Below, in pieces: positions 1 to 8,346 of a DNA stretch of 13,453 nt; position 1 is the stretch's first letter, and each line of letters opens with the position of its first letter. The stretch covers positions 1-13,453 of the forward strand of contig CAMCOB010000028.1 in NCBI GenBank assembly GCA_945876305.1, written 5' to 3'. The notes beneath the pieces were generated by a model. That model saw nothing but the letters and a program-made list of their open reading frames with translations, did not search any database and was not told where the DNA came from. This stretch comes from Bifidobacterium breve (GTDB lineage: Bacteria > Actinomycetota > Thermoleophilia > Miltoncostaeales > Miltoncostaeaceae). Position numbers and translations under genes: made by a program.

Positions 1-1058
1 TTGCCGGCTTCACACTGGTGTCGCTGTGCTGGTCGTCGGATATTCCCGAAGCCGCCACCAAGATCACGTTCTTCTGGATCCCGTTCCTGCTCCTGTATGT
101 GGTGGCCGTGCAGTTGTGGCGACGGGGCCGCGCGCTCCCGGTGCTTGCCATCACCACCATGGCCATGGCAATCCCGGTGTCGCTCTTGGCCGTGGGCGAG
201 TACATCGGCCGTGGCGTGCTGTGGAACCACCGCCTCGAGCAGGCCAACGTGTACAGCCGCTTCTTCCGGGTCAACTCGATCTTCTACGACCCCAACATCC
301 TGGGTCGCTATCTGGTGCTGGCCATGCTCATCGGCGTGGCCGTGGCCTACCTGAAACGGGCGGATGGACGGGTGCTCATCGCCTGTGCCGTGGCCGAGAT
401 CATCTACGCCGCCGGTCTCACCGTGACGTTTTCGCGCTCGAGTGCGCTCATGCTGATGGTCGGACTGTTCATCATGTCGCTGCGCATGTTCGGGAGAAAG
501 CGCGTGGTCATCGTCGCGGTCATCTTCAGCGTGCTCGGGTTCGGCGTGGCCGTGGCCGGATCGCATCAGGTGCGCGATGCCCTCACGTCCACATCGCGCC
601 TGTCCAAGGTGAGCGAAGGGCGCTTTGACCTGATGGGCGGTGGGGTGGATTTGTGGAAGGCACACCCAGTGGTGGGTGGAGGCCTCGGTTCGTTCGCCAC
701 CGACTACTCGGCGCAGCTCTCGGGTGGCGAACTGCGCAAGACCCGCGTGGTCATCTCGCACAATGCGCCGGTCACCATCCTCAGCGAAGAGGGCGTCGTC
801 GGATTCGCCCTGTTTACGTGGCTCTCGGTGCTGGCGCTGCTGGTGGGCATCCGTGCCGGCCGCGAGCGCGACGACGACGTGGGCGTGCCGGGCGCCATGA
901 TGCTTGCCGGGCTCGTGGGCATCTTCGTGCACGCGCTCTTGTACTCGGCGCTCATTGAGGACCCATATACATGGCTGCTTGCGGCCGGGATCGCGGTGGT
1001 CGTGGCCACGGCGCGAAACAACGGTCTGCGAGGGCCAGGCACCGCGGAGGCGCCATGA
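1..1058 (+). CDS. O-antigen ligase/polymerase family (Wzy-type) membrane protein, 5' end missing
   Basis: The frame is open from base 3 to the TGA at 1056-1058 and the true start lies upstream of the window; the GTG at 18 is only an internal codon. About nine hydrophobic membrane segments are visible. Family signatures are a DPN motif followed by a membrane helix (nt ~288-340), a TFSRSS motif (nt ~426-445), then HPVVGGGLGSF and a following SHN with EEGVVG (nt ~660-805), which form the large external loop typical of Wzy_C/O-antigen ligase proteins. These proteins act in the cytoplasmic membrane on undecaprenyl-linked glycans, either polymerising repeat units or transferring the finished chain. 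The stop overlaps the ATG of the next gene (ATGA), so the two are probably translated together. Polymerase and ligase cannot be told apart by sequence, and a second member of the family follows at 2173. Confidence 0.85.
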   Translation, partial: AGFTLVSLCWSSDIPEAATKITFFWIPFLLLYVVAVQLWRRGRALPVLAITTMAMAIPVSLLAVGEYIGRGVLWNHRLEQANVYSRFFRVNSIFYDPNILGRYLVLAMLIGVAVAYLKRADGRVLIACAVAEIIYAAGLTVTFSRSSALMLMVGLFIMSLRMFGRKRVVIVAVIFSVLGFGVAVAGSHQVRDALTSTSRLSKVSEGRFDLMGGGVDLWKAHPVVGGGLGSFATDYSAQLSGGELRKTRVVISHNAPVTILSEEGVVGFALFTWLSVLALLVGIRAGRERDDDVGVPGAMMLAGLVGIFVHALLYSALIEDPYTWLLAAGIAVVVATARNNGLRGPGTAEAP

Positions 1059-2134
1059 CCCTCCCACCCCTGCGCGTGATGTGTCTGTCAAACATGTATC
1101 CCGGGCCGGGTGCACCCGACTACGGCGCGTTTATCGAGCGCATGTGCGGCTGCATGGAGACCCGCGGCGCCCATGTGGAGCGCGTGGTCATCAACAGCCG
1201 CGCATCAGGGGCGCTTCGCACGCCCGCGAAGTACGCGCGCCTGGCCACGCAGGCCATGAGTGGTGCCGGTGACGTCGATGTGATCTGGGCGCACTACCTC
1301 TTTCCCACCGGCCTCATCGCGTCGCTTGCGGGACGCATGCGACGCACCCCCTGGGTGATCACCGCGCATGGCGGGGACGTGGCCAATCTTTCGCGGGGAA
1401 CCATCCGCCAGTTGAGCAGCGGCGCCGTCTCGGGCGCCGCGATGGTCATCGCCGTAAGCGAGTGGCTCGCCGGACGCATGTACGAGGAGGGCCTACGACC
1501 CGAGCGGGTTGAGGTCGCCAGCATGGGCGTGGATACCGACCGCTTCCAGATCGGCGACCGGTTGGCTGCGCGTGTGCGGCTGTCGATCCCGGCCGACGTG
1601 CCCGTCGTCCTTGCGGTCGGTGGTCTCAGCGAGCGCAAGAATCCCATGGGTCTTCTGCAGGCATTCGCGCGCCTTCATGCCGATCGTCCCGATGCCCGTC
1701 TGGTGTTTGTGGGGGACGGCCCCCAGGCCGCGGTGATCGATGCCGGTGCACGGCGTCTCGGTATCCCAGGTGCCGTGCACCGGACGGGTGTGGTCCCCAA
1801 CCGCAGCGTGACCGACTGGATGACCGCGGCCGACGTGGTGGCACAGGTGAGCCTGGTGGAACCGCTGGGTGTGGCCGCGCTGGAAGCCATGGCCAGTGGG
1901 CGCCCGGTGGTGGGAACGTCGGTGGGGGGCCTGAAAGAGGTGGTGCCCGACGGCGTGGCGGGCGTGATCGTGGATCCGCGCGATCCGGTGTCCATCGCGG
2001 AGGGGCTCGTGCGGATGCTCGATGCCGGACCCGACCCGGAGACCTGCCGGGCCGCGGCCATGGAGCACTCCCTTCTGCACGAAACCGACCGCGTGCTGGG
2101 GATTCTGGCAGCGGCCGCAGGGCGCCCGGCGTAA
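1055..2134 (+). CDS. GT4-family glycosyltransferase (GT-B fold)
   Basis: A 359-residue cytoplasmic glycosyltransferase, probably adding one sugar to the lipid-linked repeat unit. The ATG at 1055 is preferred: it overlaps the upstream stop (ATGA), has GGAGG at 1046-1050, and is followed at once by the first GT-B strand (LRVMCLSNMYP). The acceptor-side domain carries HYLFPTG and TAHGGD (H105-D108). The donor-side domain begins near AVGGLSERKNP and contains the EX7E pair E269/E277 in EPLGVAALE, followed by GRPVVGTSVGG. Length and motif order are normal for GT4. Donor and acceptor sugars cannot be read from the sequence. Its N-terminus resembles that of the enzyme at 3627 (LS-x-MYP-x-P), suggesting the two are related, though their middle parts differ. 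It is followed by a 38-base gap, the longest in the window. Confidence 0.9.
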   Translation: MTLPPLRVMCLSNMYPGPGAPDYGAFIERMCGCMETRGAHVERVVINSRASGALRTPAKYARLATQAMSGAGDVDVIWAHYLFPTGLIASLAGRMRRTPWVITAHGGDVANLSRGTIRQLSSGAVSGAAMVIAVSEWLAGRMYEEGLRPERVEVASMGVDTDRFQIGDRLAARVRLSIPADVPVVLAVGGLSERKNPMGLLQAFARLHADRPDARLVFVGDGPQAAVIDAGARRLGIPGAVHRTGVVPNRSVTDWMTAADVVAQVSLVEPLGVAALEAMASGRPVVGTSVGGLKEVVPDGVAGVIVDPRDPVSIAEGLVRMLDAGPDPETCRAAAMEHSLLHETDRVLGILAAAAGRPA

Positions 2135-2153
2135 CGGACGGCGGCGGCGCTCC

Positions 2154-2162
2154 TGCTAGCGT
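2154..2162 (+). promoter_or_regulatory. candidate extended -10 promoter for a leaderless gene
   Basis: TGCTAGCGT fits the extended -10 pattern TGN-TANNNT exactly. Its last T lies ten bases before the ATG at 2173, so transcription would begin at or just before that ATG. The gene at 2173 has no Shine-Dalgarno-like sequence, unlike most others here, which agrees with leaderless translation as known from actinobacteria. No convincing -35 box was found at the usual distance, which is tolerated in extended -10 promoters. This is an inference from one short motif that occurs often by chance. Confidence 0.4.
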
Positions 2163-2172
2163 CACCTCTTAG

Positions 2173-3630
2173 ATGTCGGTACGCGTACCCACCGGGCCGA
2201 CCGGCGCCCTCGGGGGTGTCGGCATCCGCGCCGCGGTCCTCGTTCTCGTCGCCGCGGTTGCCGCAGGCGCCCTCGCCGCGTACGCGCCGGTCCCGGGCGT
2301 GCTGCTGGCCGTCGCGCTTGTGGGGGTCATGCTGGTCCGGGGCCGCACCCTGCCCGAACTTGGCCGGGCCGCGGTGCTGGTGGCCCTCGTCACGGCGATC
2401 ATCGGCCCCAACCTCGGGGTTCCGGGCCGCGCCGAGGTGTTCGCCTTCAGGTTGGTGGCCGTACTCATCATTCTGGGCATCGCCACCTGGCTGCTGATGG
2501 GCCGGGGGCTCCCGGTGCCCAATGGCCTTGGCATGCCCATGGCGCTGGTCGCAGGCTGGGTGGGCTGGGCGCTGGTGTCAATCAGCTGGGCCGGGTCCAC
2601 CACCGACGCCATCCGCTGGACGACCTTTCTCATCATCAGCAGCGGAGTGATGCTGGCCATTCCGATCACGGCATCGTCACGCAGGTATCTGTCGTGGGTG
2701 CTGGGTGCGCTGGGGGCGGCATTCGTATTGTCAATTCTGGGTGCGCTGGCCGAGGTATTCGCGGGCGTGCGCTTCCCCGCCTCGGCGCTCACGCCGCGCG
2801 AGGGCGCATTCGCCGCCACGTCGTTCTTCGGCAACCAGAACAACTTCGCCACGTATCTGTCGCTCACCCTGCCCTACCTGGTGCTGTTGCCGGTGGTGGC
2901 ACGCGACGCCCGCGTGAGGATCCTCGGGGCGGCGGGCGCGATCGTGGCGATCGTCTTCATCCTTTTCAGCGGGTCGAAGGCCAACCTCGTGGCGGTGGGA
3001 ATCATCCTCGTCGGCATGCTCGTGGTGCTCGCCACCGACCGCTCCATGCGCCGCGCCTTTGTGGCGAGCGTGGTCGTGGTGGGGGCGGCACTGGCCCTCA
3101 TCATCCCTTCGCTCTTCGGGGCCGGCATCGTGCCCATACCCCAGCAGGCGGTGGCAAAGCTGAGCTTCAGCACCCTGCAGGCCCAGGTGAGTTCGGGCCA
3201 GGGCTCGGGTGCGGTGCGCAGCACACTGCTCACCAAGGGCATCGACATCGCGGCGAGCACCGGTGGAGTGGGCGTGGGCGCCGGCAATGCCGAGAACACC
3301 GTGCGATCTGAGAATGGCTACGAAGGCGTTGCCAACCTGCACAACTGGACCCTCGAAGTGCTCGTGGACACCGGCGTTGTGGGTCTGGTCCTCTACGCCA
3401 CGCTCTACATATTTATGCTCGTGGGCTGCTTCCGTGCCGCCCGCGGCAGCGGTGACCCGCTCATGCGGTACATGGGGCTTGCCGGGCTTCTTGCCCTGCT
3501 GGGGTTCATCACCGGCAGCCTCGCGTGTTCCACGGTCATCGCCTTCGCGCCCATGTGGATCACCTTCGGTCTGTGTCTCGCCACCATCGTGCTCGCCCGA
3601 CGAGCCGGCCCCGACGGGAGAATCCCCTGA
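2173..3630 (+). CDS. O-antigen ligase/polymerase family (Wzy-type) membrane protein
   Basis: A 485-residue integral membrane protein with about 11-12 hydrophobic segments. Diagnostic stretches are SFFGNQNNFATYL (residues 217-229), FSGSKAN (265-271), GVGVGAGN before the external loop, and NLHNWTLEVLVDTGVVG around H390, N391, E395 and G401. This matches the Wzy_C/O-antigen ligase pattern of a His-Asn followed by an acidic residue and a Gly-rich turn. Likely role: polymerising undecaprenyl-linked repeat units on the outer face of the membrane, or ligating the glycan to its acceptor. The ATG at 2173 is the first start after the previous gene. It lacks a ribosome binding site and may be leaderless. 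It differs clearly from the family member ending at 1058, so the two are not a recent duplication. The TGA overlaps the CTG start of the next gene. Confidence 0.88.
   Translation: MSVRVPTGPTGALGGVGIRAAVLVLVAAVAAGALAAYAPVPGVLLAVALVGVMLVRGRTLPELGRAAVLVALVTAIIGPNLGVPGRAEVFAFRLVAVLIILGIATWLLMGRGLPVPNGLGMPMALVAGWVGWALVSISWAGSTTDAIRWTTFLIISSGVMLAIPITASSRRYLSWVLGALGAAFVLSILGALAEVFAGVRFPASALTPREGAFAATSFFGNQNNFATYLSLTLPYLVLLPVVARDARVRILGAAGAIVAIVFILFSGSKANLVAVGIILVGMLVVLATDRSMRRAFVASVVVVGAALALIIPSLFGAGIVPIPQQAVAKLSFSTLQAQVSSGQGSGAVRSTLLTKGIDIAASTGGVGVGAGNAENTVRSENGYEGVANLHNWTLEVLVDTGVVGLVLYATLYIFMLVGCFRAARGSGDPLMRYMGLAGLLALLGFITGSLACSTVIAFAPMWITFGLCLATIVLARRAGPDGRIP
3616..3629 (+). promoter_or_regulatory. 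ribosome binding site with CTG start codon
   Basis: GGGAG at 3616-3620 lies six bases before CTG at 3627-3629, and the CTG overlaps the upstream stop as CTGA, like the ATGA junctions elsewhere in the operon. No ATG, GTG or TTG occurs in this frame between the end of the gene 3 shadow (GTG at 3525) and the first GT-B beta strand, which begins seven codons after the CTG. The ATG at 3657 would cut that strand in half. Confidence 0.6.
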
Positions 3631-4841
3631 GCGATTCCGGCGCCCTGCGCATTCTCATGCTCAGCCACATGTATCCGAGCCCGGTCAATCCGACCGGCGG
3701 AATCTTCGTGCACGAACAGGTGAAGGCCCTCTGCGACCGCGGCCACGATGTGCGCGTGGTGTCTCCCAAAGGTTGGGTGCCACCGGGTCTCAGCCGATGG
3801 GCGTCGTACCGCGACGTGAAGCCGCGGGCGGAGATTGACGGCGTGCAGGTGTACTACCCGCGCAAGCTCACGCTTCCGGGCGCGCGTCTGGGCCATCGCA
3901 ACGCCGACGCCTTCCTGTTGGGCGTGCGGAGAACCGTGCAGGGCATCCACCGTGAGTGGCCAATCGACGTGATCCACGCGCACATGGTTGTGCCCGATGG
4001 CTGGGCGGCCGCTCGTGTGGGGCACGGGCTCGGCGTGCCCGCCGTGGGCACCGCCCATCGCGCCGACGTGCTCGACATCCCCGCGATGGGTGCGGCATCG
4101 CGTATGCGGGTGGCCGAGGCCATCGAGAATCTTGACGCCGTGGTGACGGTGAGCCACGCCATCGGCCAGGCCGCAGACGCCATCGCCCGACCCCGCCGGG
4201 CAATCACGGTGGTGCCCAATGGCGCCGACGCCACAGTGTTCATGCCCCGCGACGCACGCGTGGCCCGCGAACGCCTGGGGCTTGATCCAGATGCGCCCAC
4301 CATCTCGTACGTGGGCAAGTTGGTGCCGCGCAAGGGCGTTGACGACCTCATCGAGGCCATGGGAATCCTCGCCCGCCGCCCCGAGGGCGCACCGGCTCTG
4401 GTGATGGCCGGGATCGGCGAGATGCGCGGGCCGGCGGAGGCCCGGGCACGCGAATTGGGCATTGAGGGTCGCATTACGTGGCTTGGCAAGGTGCCGCACG
4501 ATGACGTGGGGTGGGTCATGTCAGCGGGCGACGTATTTGTGCTGCCGAGCCTCTCGGAGGGCCTTCCCACCGTGGTGTGCGAGGCCATGGCGTGCGGGCT
4601 GCCGGTTGTGGCCACCGCGGTGGACGGCACGCCCGAGATCGTGGACGACCCGGCCACCGGCCTGCTGGTGCAGCCGAAGGACCCGGTGGGGCTGGCGGCA
4701 GCGCTCGCCCGGGTGATGGGTGACGCCGCGCTGCGTGCTGCCATGGGTGCCGAAGCCCTTCGGCGCAGCGAGGCCGACTACACGTGGGCGGCCAACGCTT
4801 TGCGCATGGAGGACGTGTACCGGCAGGTGATCGCCACATGA
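3627..4841 (+). CDS. GT4-family glycosyltransferase, probable CTG start
   Basis: A 404-residue GT-B glycosyltransferase. The first strand is LRILMLSHMYP (residues 7-17), followed by GGIFVHEQ (24-31). An acceptor-side AHMVVPDGWAA segment and AHRADV follow. The donor-side domain carries KLVPRKG (231-237) and the EX7E pair E311/E319 in EGLPTVVCE, then GLPVVATAVDG. These residues bind the nucleotide-sugar diphosphate in GT4 enzymes. It probably extends the lipid-linked oligosaccharide in the cytoplasm; substrate unknown. The start is unusual: CTG at 3627 with GGGAG upstream fits best, because GTG at 3525 would add 34 residues encoded inside the last membrane helices of the upstream gene, and ATG at 3657 would remove half of the first strand. 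The stop overlaps the next ATG (ATGA). Confidence 0.88.
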   Translation: MSDSGALRILMLSHMYPSPVNPTGGIFVHEQVKALCDRGHDVRVVSPKGWVPPGLSRWASYRDVKPRAEIDGVQVYYPRKLTLPGARLGHRNADAFLLGVRRTVQGIHREWPIDVIHAHMVVPDGWAAARVGHGLGVPAVGTAHRADVLDIPAMGAASRMRVAEAIENLDAVVTVSHAIGQAADAIARPRRAITVVPNGADATVFMPRDARVARERLGLDPDAPTISYVGKLVPRKGVDDLIEAMGILARRPEGAPALVMAGIGEMRGPAEARARELGIEGRITWLGKVPHDDVGWVMSAGDVFVLPSLSEGLPTVVCEAMACGLPVVATAVDGTPEIVDDPATGLLVQPKDPVGLAAALARVMGDAALRAAMGAEALRRSEADYTWAANALRMEDVYRQVIAT

Positions 4842-6007
4842 CCGTCACCACCGACGGCGTCGCCGTGGTGCTTCAGGCATCAGGCCCCAATGCGCTCGGC
4901 ATCATCCGATCGCTGGCAGCCCGGGGCATTCCGGTTATCGCCACCGACTCCGACCCGAAGGCGCTCGGCATGCTGTCGCGCCACGCACGGGCCGAGGTCG
5001 TGCGCGACCCGGTGGGCGACCCCGCGGGATTCCTCGACGATCTGGCGGCGCTGGGGCAATCGCTCGACGTACCGGGTGTGCTGTTTCCCACGCACGACGA
5101 GGCCATTGAGGTCATCGGCCCGGCAGAGGCCCACATCGGCCAGTGGTTCCGCATGCCGTGGAGCCCGTGGGCCGACCTCTCGCCATACATCGATAAATCG
5201 GGTCAGCACGCCGCGGCGCGGCGCATTGGGTTCCCCGTACCCGCCACTGTCGAGCCCACAGACGAAAACGACGTGCGTGCTGCCATCGGCGAAATGCAGT
5301 TCCCCGTCATCCTCAAGCCGCGTGTGGACCCCGCTGGCTTCAAACGCACATTTGGGCGCCAGGTGCTGCAGGCCGAGGACGCCGACGCACTGCTTCGGCA
5401 ATGGGACCGCGCGGCGGCCCACCTTCCCCAGATCTCCGAGGTCATCCCCGGGGGCGATGAGTGCCTGTGGACCCTTGGCAGCTACCGCGATGCCAGCGGC
5501 ACACCATTGGCGTCGTTCACTGGACACAAGCTTCTTCAGTGGCCCGCCGGGTTCGGCACCGCCCGGGCCGCCGAGGCGTGGTGGGACCCAAGCCTGGCCG
5601 GGCGGTGCCATGCGCTGCTCGATGAGATGGGCTTCCATGGCATCTCGCAGGTGGAGGTGAAGCGCGACACCCGCGACGGCCGTGACTACCTGATTGAGGT
5701 CAACCCGCGGTCGTGGTTGTGGATCTCGCTGGCCACCGAGGTGGGGGTCAATATTCCCGAGGCGGCCTTCCTCGATGCCGTCGGGCGTCCACACACGTGG
5801 CCCGAGGGGCACCGCAGCGACGTCCGCTGGGTGCTGGGTGCCAAGCATCTTGGTGCGAGTGCTGGCGAGCTGCGCAGGGGTCGCCTGGGTCGCCGCGAAC
5901 TCACCCGCACGCTCACGCCACCGATCATCGATGGCGTGTGGTCGGTCTCCGACCCGCGCCCGGGCATCGACCAGATGCGCCGACTTCTCACCCGGAGGAT
6001 CGGATGA
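4838..6007 (+). CDS. ATP-grasp domain protein, carboligase-like (COG3919 type)
   Basis: 389 residues. The N-terminal Rossmann-like part reads VVLQASGPNALGIIRSL with GIPVIATDSD, as in COG3919-like predicted ATP-dependent carboligases. The ATP-grasp domain follows: FPVILKP with the nucleotide-binding K160, an acidic hinge region SEVIPGGDE, and the metal-binding E287-x-N289 in YLIEVNPRSW. Such enzymes join a carboxylate to an amine or other nucleophile through an acyl phosphate. The substrates are not predictable here. The ATG at 4838 overlaps the upstream stop and has AGGTGA at 4825-4830. The stop overlaps the start of the deacetylase-glycosyltransferase fusion, so the two proteins are probably made together. 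A possible role, inferred from context only, is attaching an amino acid or other acid to an amino sugar freed by deacetylation. Confidence 0.85.
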   Translation: MTVTTDGVAVVLQASGPNALGIIRSLAARGIPVIATDSDPKALGMLSRHARAEVVRDPVGDPAGFLDDLAALGQSLDVPGVLFPTHDEAIEVIGPAEAHIGQWFRMPWSPWADLSPYIDKSGQHAAARRIGFPVPATVEPTDENDVRAAIGEMQFPVILKPRVDPAGFKRTFGRQVLQAEDADALLRQWDRAAAHLPQISEVIPGGDECLWTLGSYRDASGTPLASFTGHKLLQWPAGFGTARAAEAWWDPSLAGRCHALLDEMGFHGISQVEVKRDTRDGRDYLIEVNPRSWLWISLATEVGVNIPEAAFLDAVGRPHTWPEGHRSDVRWVLGAKHLGASAGELRRGRLGRRELTRTLTPPIIDGVWSVSDPRPGIDQMRRLLTRRIG

Positions 6008-8346
6008 CCACGCTGTCGATCCGCATCACGGGTGCTCGCGAGGCATTTCTGCCACGCGCCAGGTGGGTGCTGGAGACCCTGGCCGAGGGCCTTGGCCATG
6101 AGGCCGTCTTCACCGATGGCGAGAGCGACATCACCTACGCCCCGGACCCGCCCGGCTCGGGCATCTGGATCCCGATGCAGTGCGAGGCGCAGGCATTTTT
6201 TGAGGGGCAGGAGGCATTCCCGGGCGAGGCGGTTCACCATGCCGCCGGGCTCACGCTGCTGTTTGCCCCGACGGCGCAGGATGCACCCATCCCCGGCGAC
6301 ATCGTGGCAAGCGCCTTCTATCTGCTGGCCCGCTGGGACGAATACCGCGTGGCCGACCGTGACCGCTTCGGGCGGCTGCCGTTTGCGCGCAGTGCCTTCA
6401 CGCACATCGAGGGGCTCGACATCGAAGATCCCGCGGTCGAGGGGTACCTCGCTGCGCTCCGAACCGCCCTCGGCCTTCCCGCGCCCAGCTCCTGGACGGT
6501 GCACCTCACCCACGACATCGACCGCATCAGGCGGCACACGCCGCGGGGCATCGCCCGGTCGGTGAAGCGCCGTGGCCCAGGCGCCGTGGGCGATCTGGTG
6601 CACCACGATCCGTGGGACAACCTCACCGATCTGCTCGAGACCACGTGGCGCCGCGGGCTGAGGTCAACCGTGTTCCTCATCGGGCGCAACCGACACCGCC
6701 TTGATGGCACCCCACGGCGGACGTACGAACGCGAACGGCGCAACCTAGCGGCCGCGGTGCATGCGATGGGCGGCGAGGTGGCGCTGCATGGCGCCTTCGC
6801 GTCGTCGGAGAGCGAGCAGGCGCTGCAGGAAGAGGTCGCGGTGCTGCGCGGAGAGGCCGGCGACATCCGTGGCGTGCGCTTCCACTACCTGCGCTTCAGG
6901 TACCACGACACCCCCCTGCGGGTGGAGCGCGCCGGACTCGCCTACGACGCCAGCCTCGGATTCAGTGAGCGCCCGGGGTTCGCGGCCGGATACGCAAGGC
7001 CATTCCGGCCCTGGATCGTGGGCGAGGAGCGCGCCGCACACATTCACCTGGTGCCGCTTGCGGTAATGGACACCACGCTGCACTCGCATCTCGGCCTGGC
7101 CGCAGACGACGCGCGCGACAAGGCACTGGCCGTGCTCGACCGCGTGCGCATCGCCGGTGGCTGCGTGGCGCTGCTCTGGCACAACACCTACCTGGCCGAG
7201 GAGCGGGCACCCGGCTACGACCGCCTGTGGGAAGACCTGCTCGACGAGTTGATGGCCCGAGGAGCGGCTCTGGGGCCCATCTCGCCGCCCGATCGCCCCG
7301 AGGGTGCACGCCTCGACGGTCGCCACATCGTGCACCTGACGAGCGTGCACAGCCCGCGTGACGTGCGGATCTTCCATAAGGAGATCGGTGCGCTCACCGC
7401 CGCAGGTGCTGAGGCCGAGGTCATGGCCGCACCACGCGAGGGCGGTCGCCTCGGCCGCATGACCCGCGGGGTGCGGCTTGTCAGACAGGCGCGCGAGGTA
7501 GATGCCGACGCGTACCACGTGCACGATCCCGAGCTGCTGCCCGCAGCCGTGTGGCTGCACCGTGCCACCGGCAGGCCGGTGATCTACGACGCCCACGAGT
7601 ATCTGGGCGAGACCACCCGCACCAAGCGGTGGATCCCAGGGCCGCTCAGGCGTCCCGTTGCCGCACTGGCCGCGGGCATGGAACGCGCCGCAGGCCGCCG
7701 GTTGTCCGGCGTGGTCACCGCCAATGAGGATCTGGCCGCCCGCTTCGCTGCCGCGGGCTGCCGGGCCGTGAGCGTGAGCAACAGCCCCTATGCATCTCAG
7801 TTCGGTGCCCCGGGCGAGCCCGAGGGGCCCATCGTGCTGTACGTCGGGGGTCTCGGGCCGCTACGCGGCCTTCCGCTCATGCTCGAGGCATTTCCCCGCG
7901 TAGAAGTTGACGGCGCACGCCTTCTCTTGGCTGGCCCCGGCGAGGTGGGTCCACTGCCGCCCGACATCGAATACCTGGGTGTGGTGGATCACTCGGCAGT
8001 GCCGGACCTGCTCAGGCGATCGGCAATTGCCTGGATCCCGCTGCGGCGCCACGGCAACTACGACCGCGCTGTGCCCACCAAGTTGGTGGAGGCCATGGCC
8101 ATGGGTCGCCCGGTAGTAGCCAGCGACCTGCCGCGCATGGCGGCCATCGTGCGGGCCACCGGGTGCGGCATCGTGGTGCCATTCGACGATCCCGATGCCC
8201 ACGCTGCTGCCATCCGTGATCTGCTGCAGAACCCCGATCGTGCGCGTGCCATGGGTGCGGCCGGCCGTCGGGCATTCCTCGACGGCATGGCATTTGAGAA
8301 CGAGGCCGATGCCCTCACGTCGTTCTACGAGGAGGTTCTCGGCTGA
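6004..8346 (+). CDS. fusion of polysaccharide deacetylase-like domain and GT4 glycosyltransferase
   Basis: A 780-residue two-domain protein, about twice the usual length of either part. Residues 1-~430 resemble the divergent polysaccharide deacetylase family (COG0726-like with an N-terminal DUF7033-type region): HDID (H170-D173), EVALHGAF (H262), VRFHYLRF (H294), YDASLGF (314-320), GFAAGYARPF and ALLWHN (H393). D171, D173 and the histidines would form the metal and catalytic site. After a short proline-rich linker, residues ~440-780 form a GT4 domain: IVHLTSVH, HVHDPELL (505-512), YDAHE (528-532) and VPTKLVEAMAMGRPVV (E696). No signal peptide or membrane segment is obvious, so both domains are probably cytoplasmic. 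Start: ATG 6004 with GGAGG at 5994-5998, overlapping the upstream stop. The frame is continuous with no sign of a frameshift. A fused deacetylase-GT could modify and transfer the same amino sugar; that link is inference. Confidence 0.87.
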   Translation: MTTLSIRITGAREAFLPRARWVLETLAEGLGHEAVFTDGESDITYAPDPPGSGIWIPMQCEAQAFFEGQEAFPGEAVHHAAGLTLLFAPTAQDAPIPGDIVASAFYLLARWDEYRVADRDRFGRLPFARSAFTHIEGLDIEDPAVEGYLAALRTALGLPAPSSWTVHLTHDIDRIRRHTPRGIARSVKRRGPGAVGDLVHHDPWDNLTDLLETTWRRGLRSTVFLIGRNRHRLDGTPRRTYERERRNLAAAVHAMGGEVALHGAFASSESEQALQEEVAVLRGEAGDIRGVRFHYLRFRYHDTPLRVERAGLAYDASLGFSERPGFAAGYARPFRPWIVGEERAAHIHLVPLAVMDTTLHSHLGLAADDARDKALAVLDRVRIAGGCVALLWHNTYLAEERAPGYDRLWEDLLDELMARGAALGPISPPDRPEGARLDGRHIVHLTSVHSPRDVRIFHKEIGALTAAGAEAEVMAAPREGGRLGRMTRGVRLVRQAREVDADAYHVHDPELLPAAVWLHRATGRPVIYDAHEYLGETTRTKRWIPGPLRRPVAALAAGMERAAGRRLSGVVTANEDLAARFAAAGCRAVSVSNSPYASQFGAPGEPEGPIVLYVGGLGPLRGLPLMLEAFPRVEVDGARLLLAGPGEVGPLPPDIEYLGVVDHSAVPDLLRRSAIAWIPLRRHGNYDRAVPTKLVEAMAMGRPVVASDLPRMAAIVRATGCGIVVPFDDPDAHAAAIRDLLQNPDRARAMGAAGRRAFLDGMAFENEADALTSFYEEVLG

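Noticed and set aside
2146..2163. Imperfect hairpin (GGCGCT / AGCGTC, six-base loop) in the gap after the first GT4 gene
   Set aside because: The stem is short and includes a G-U pair, no T-run follows, and it overlaps the candidate -10 element. It is too weak to call a terminator.
3525..3626. Upstream GTG extension of the second GT4 glycosyltransferase
   Set aside because: The 34 added residues are rich in Arg and His, look like an out-of-frame reading of the membrane helices of the gene at 2173, and match no GT4 N-terminus.
5713..6003. Longer version of the deacetylase-GT gene starting at 5713
   Set aside because: The extra 97 residues lie fully inside the ATP-grasp gene. The ATG at 6004 has GGAGG at the right distance and overlaps the previous stop.
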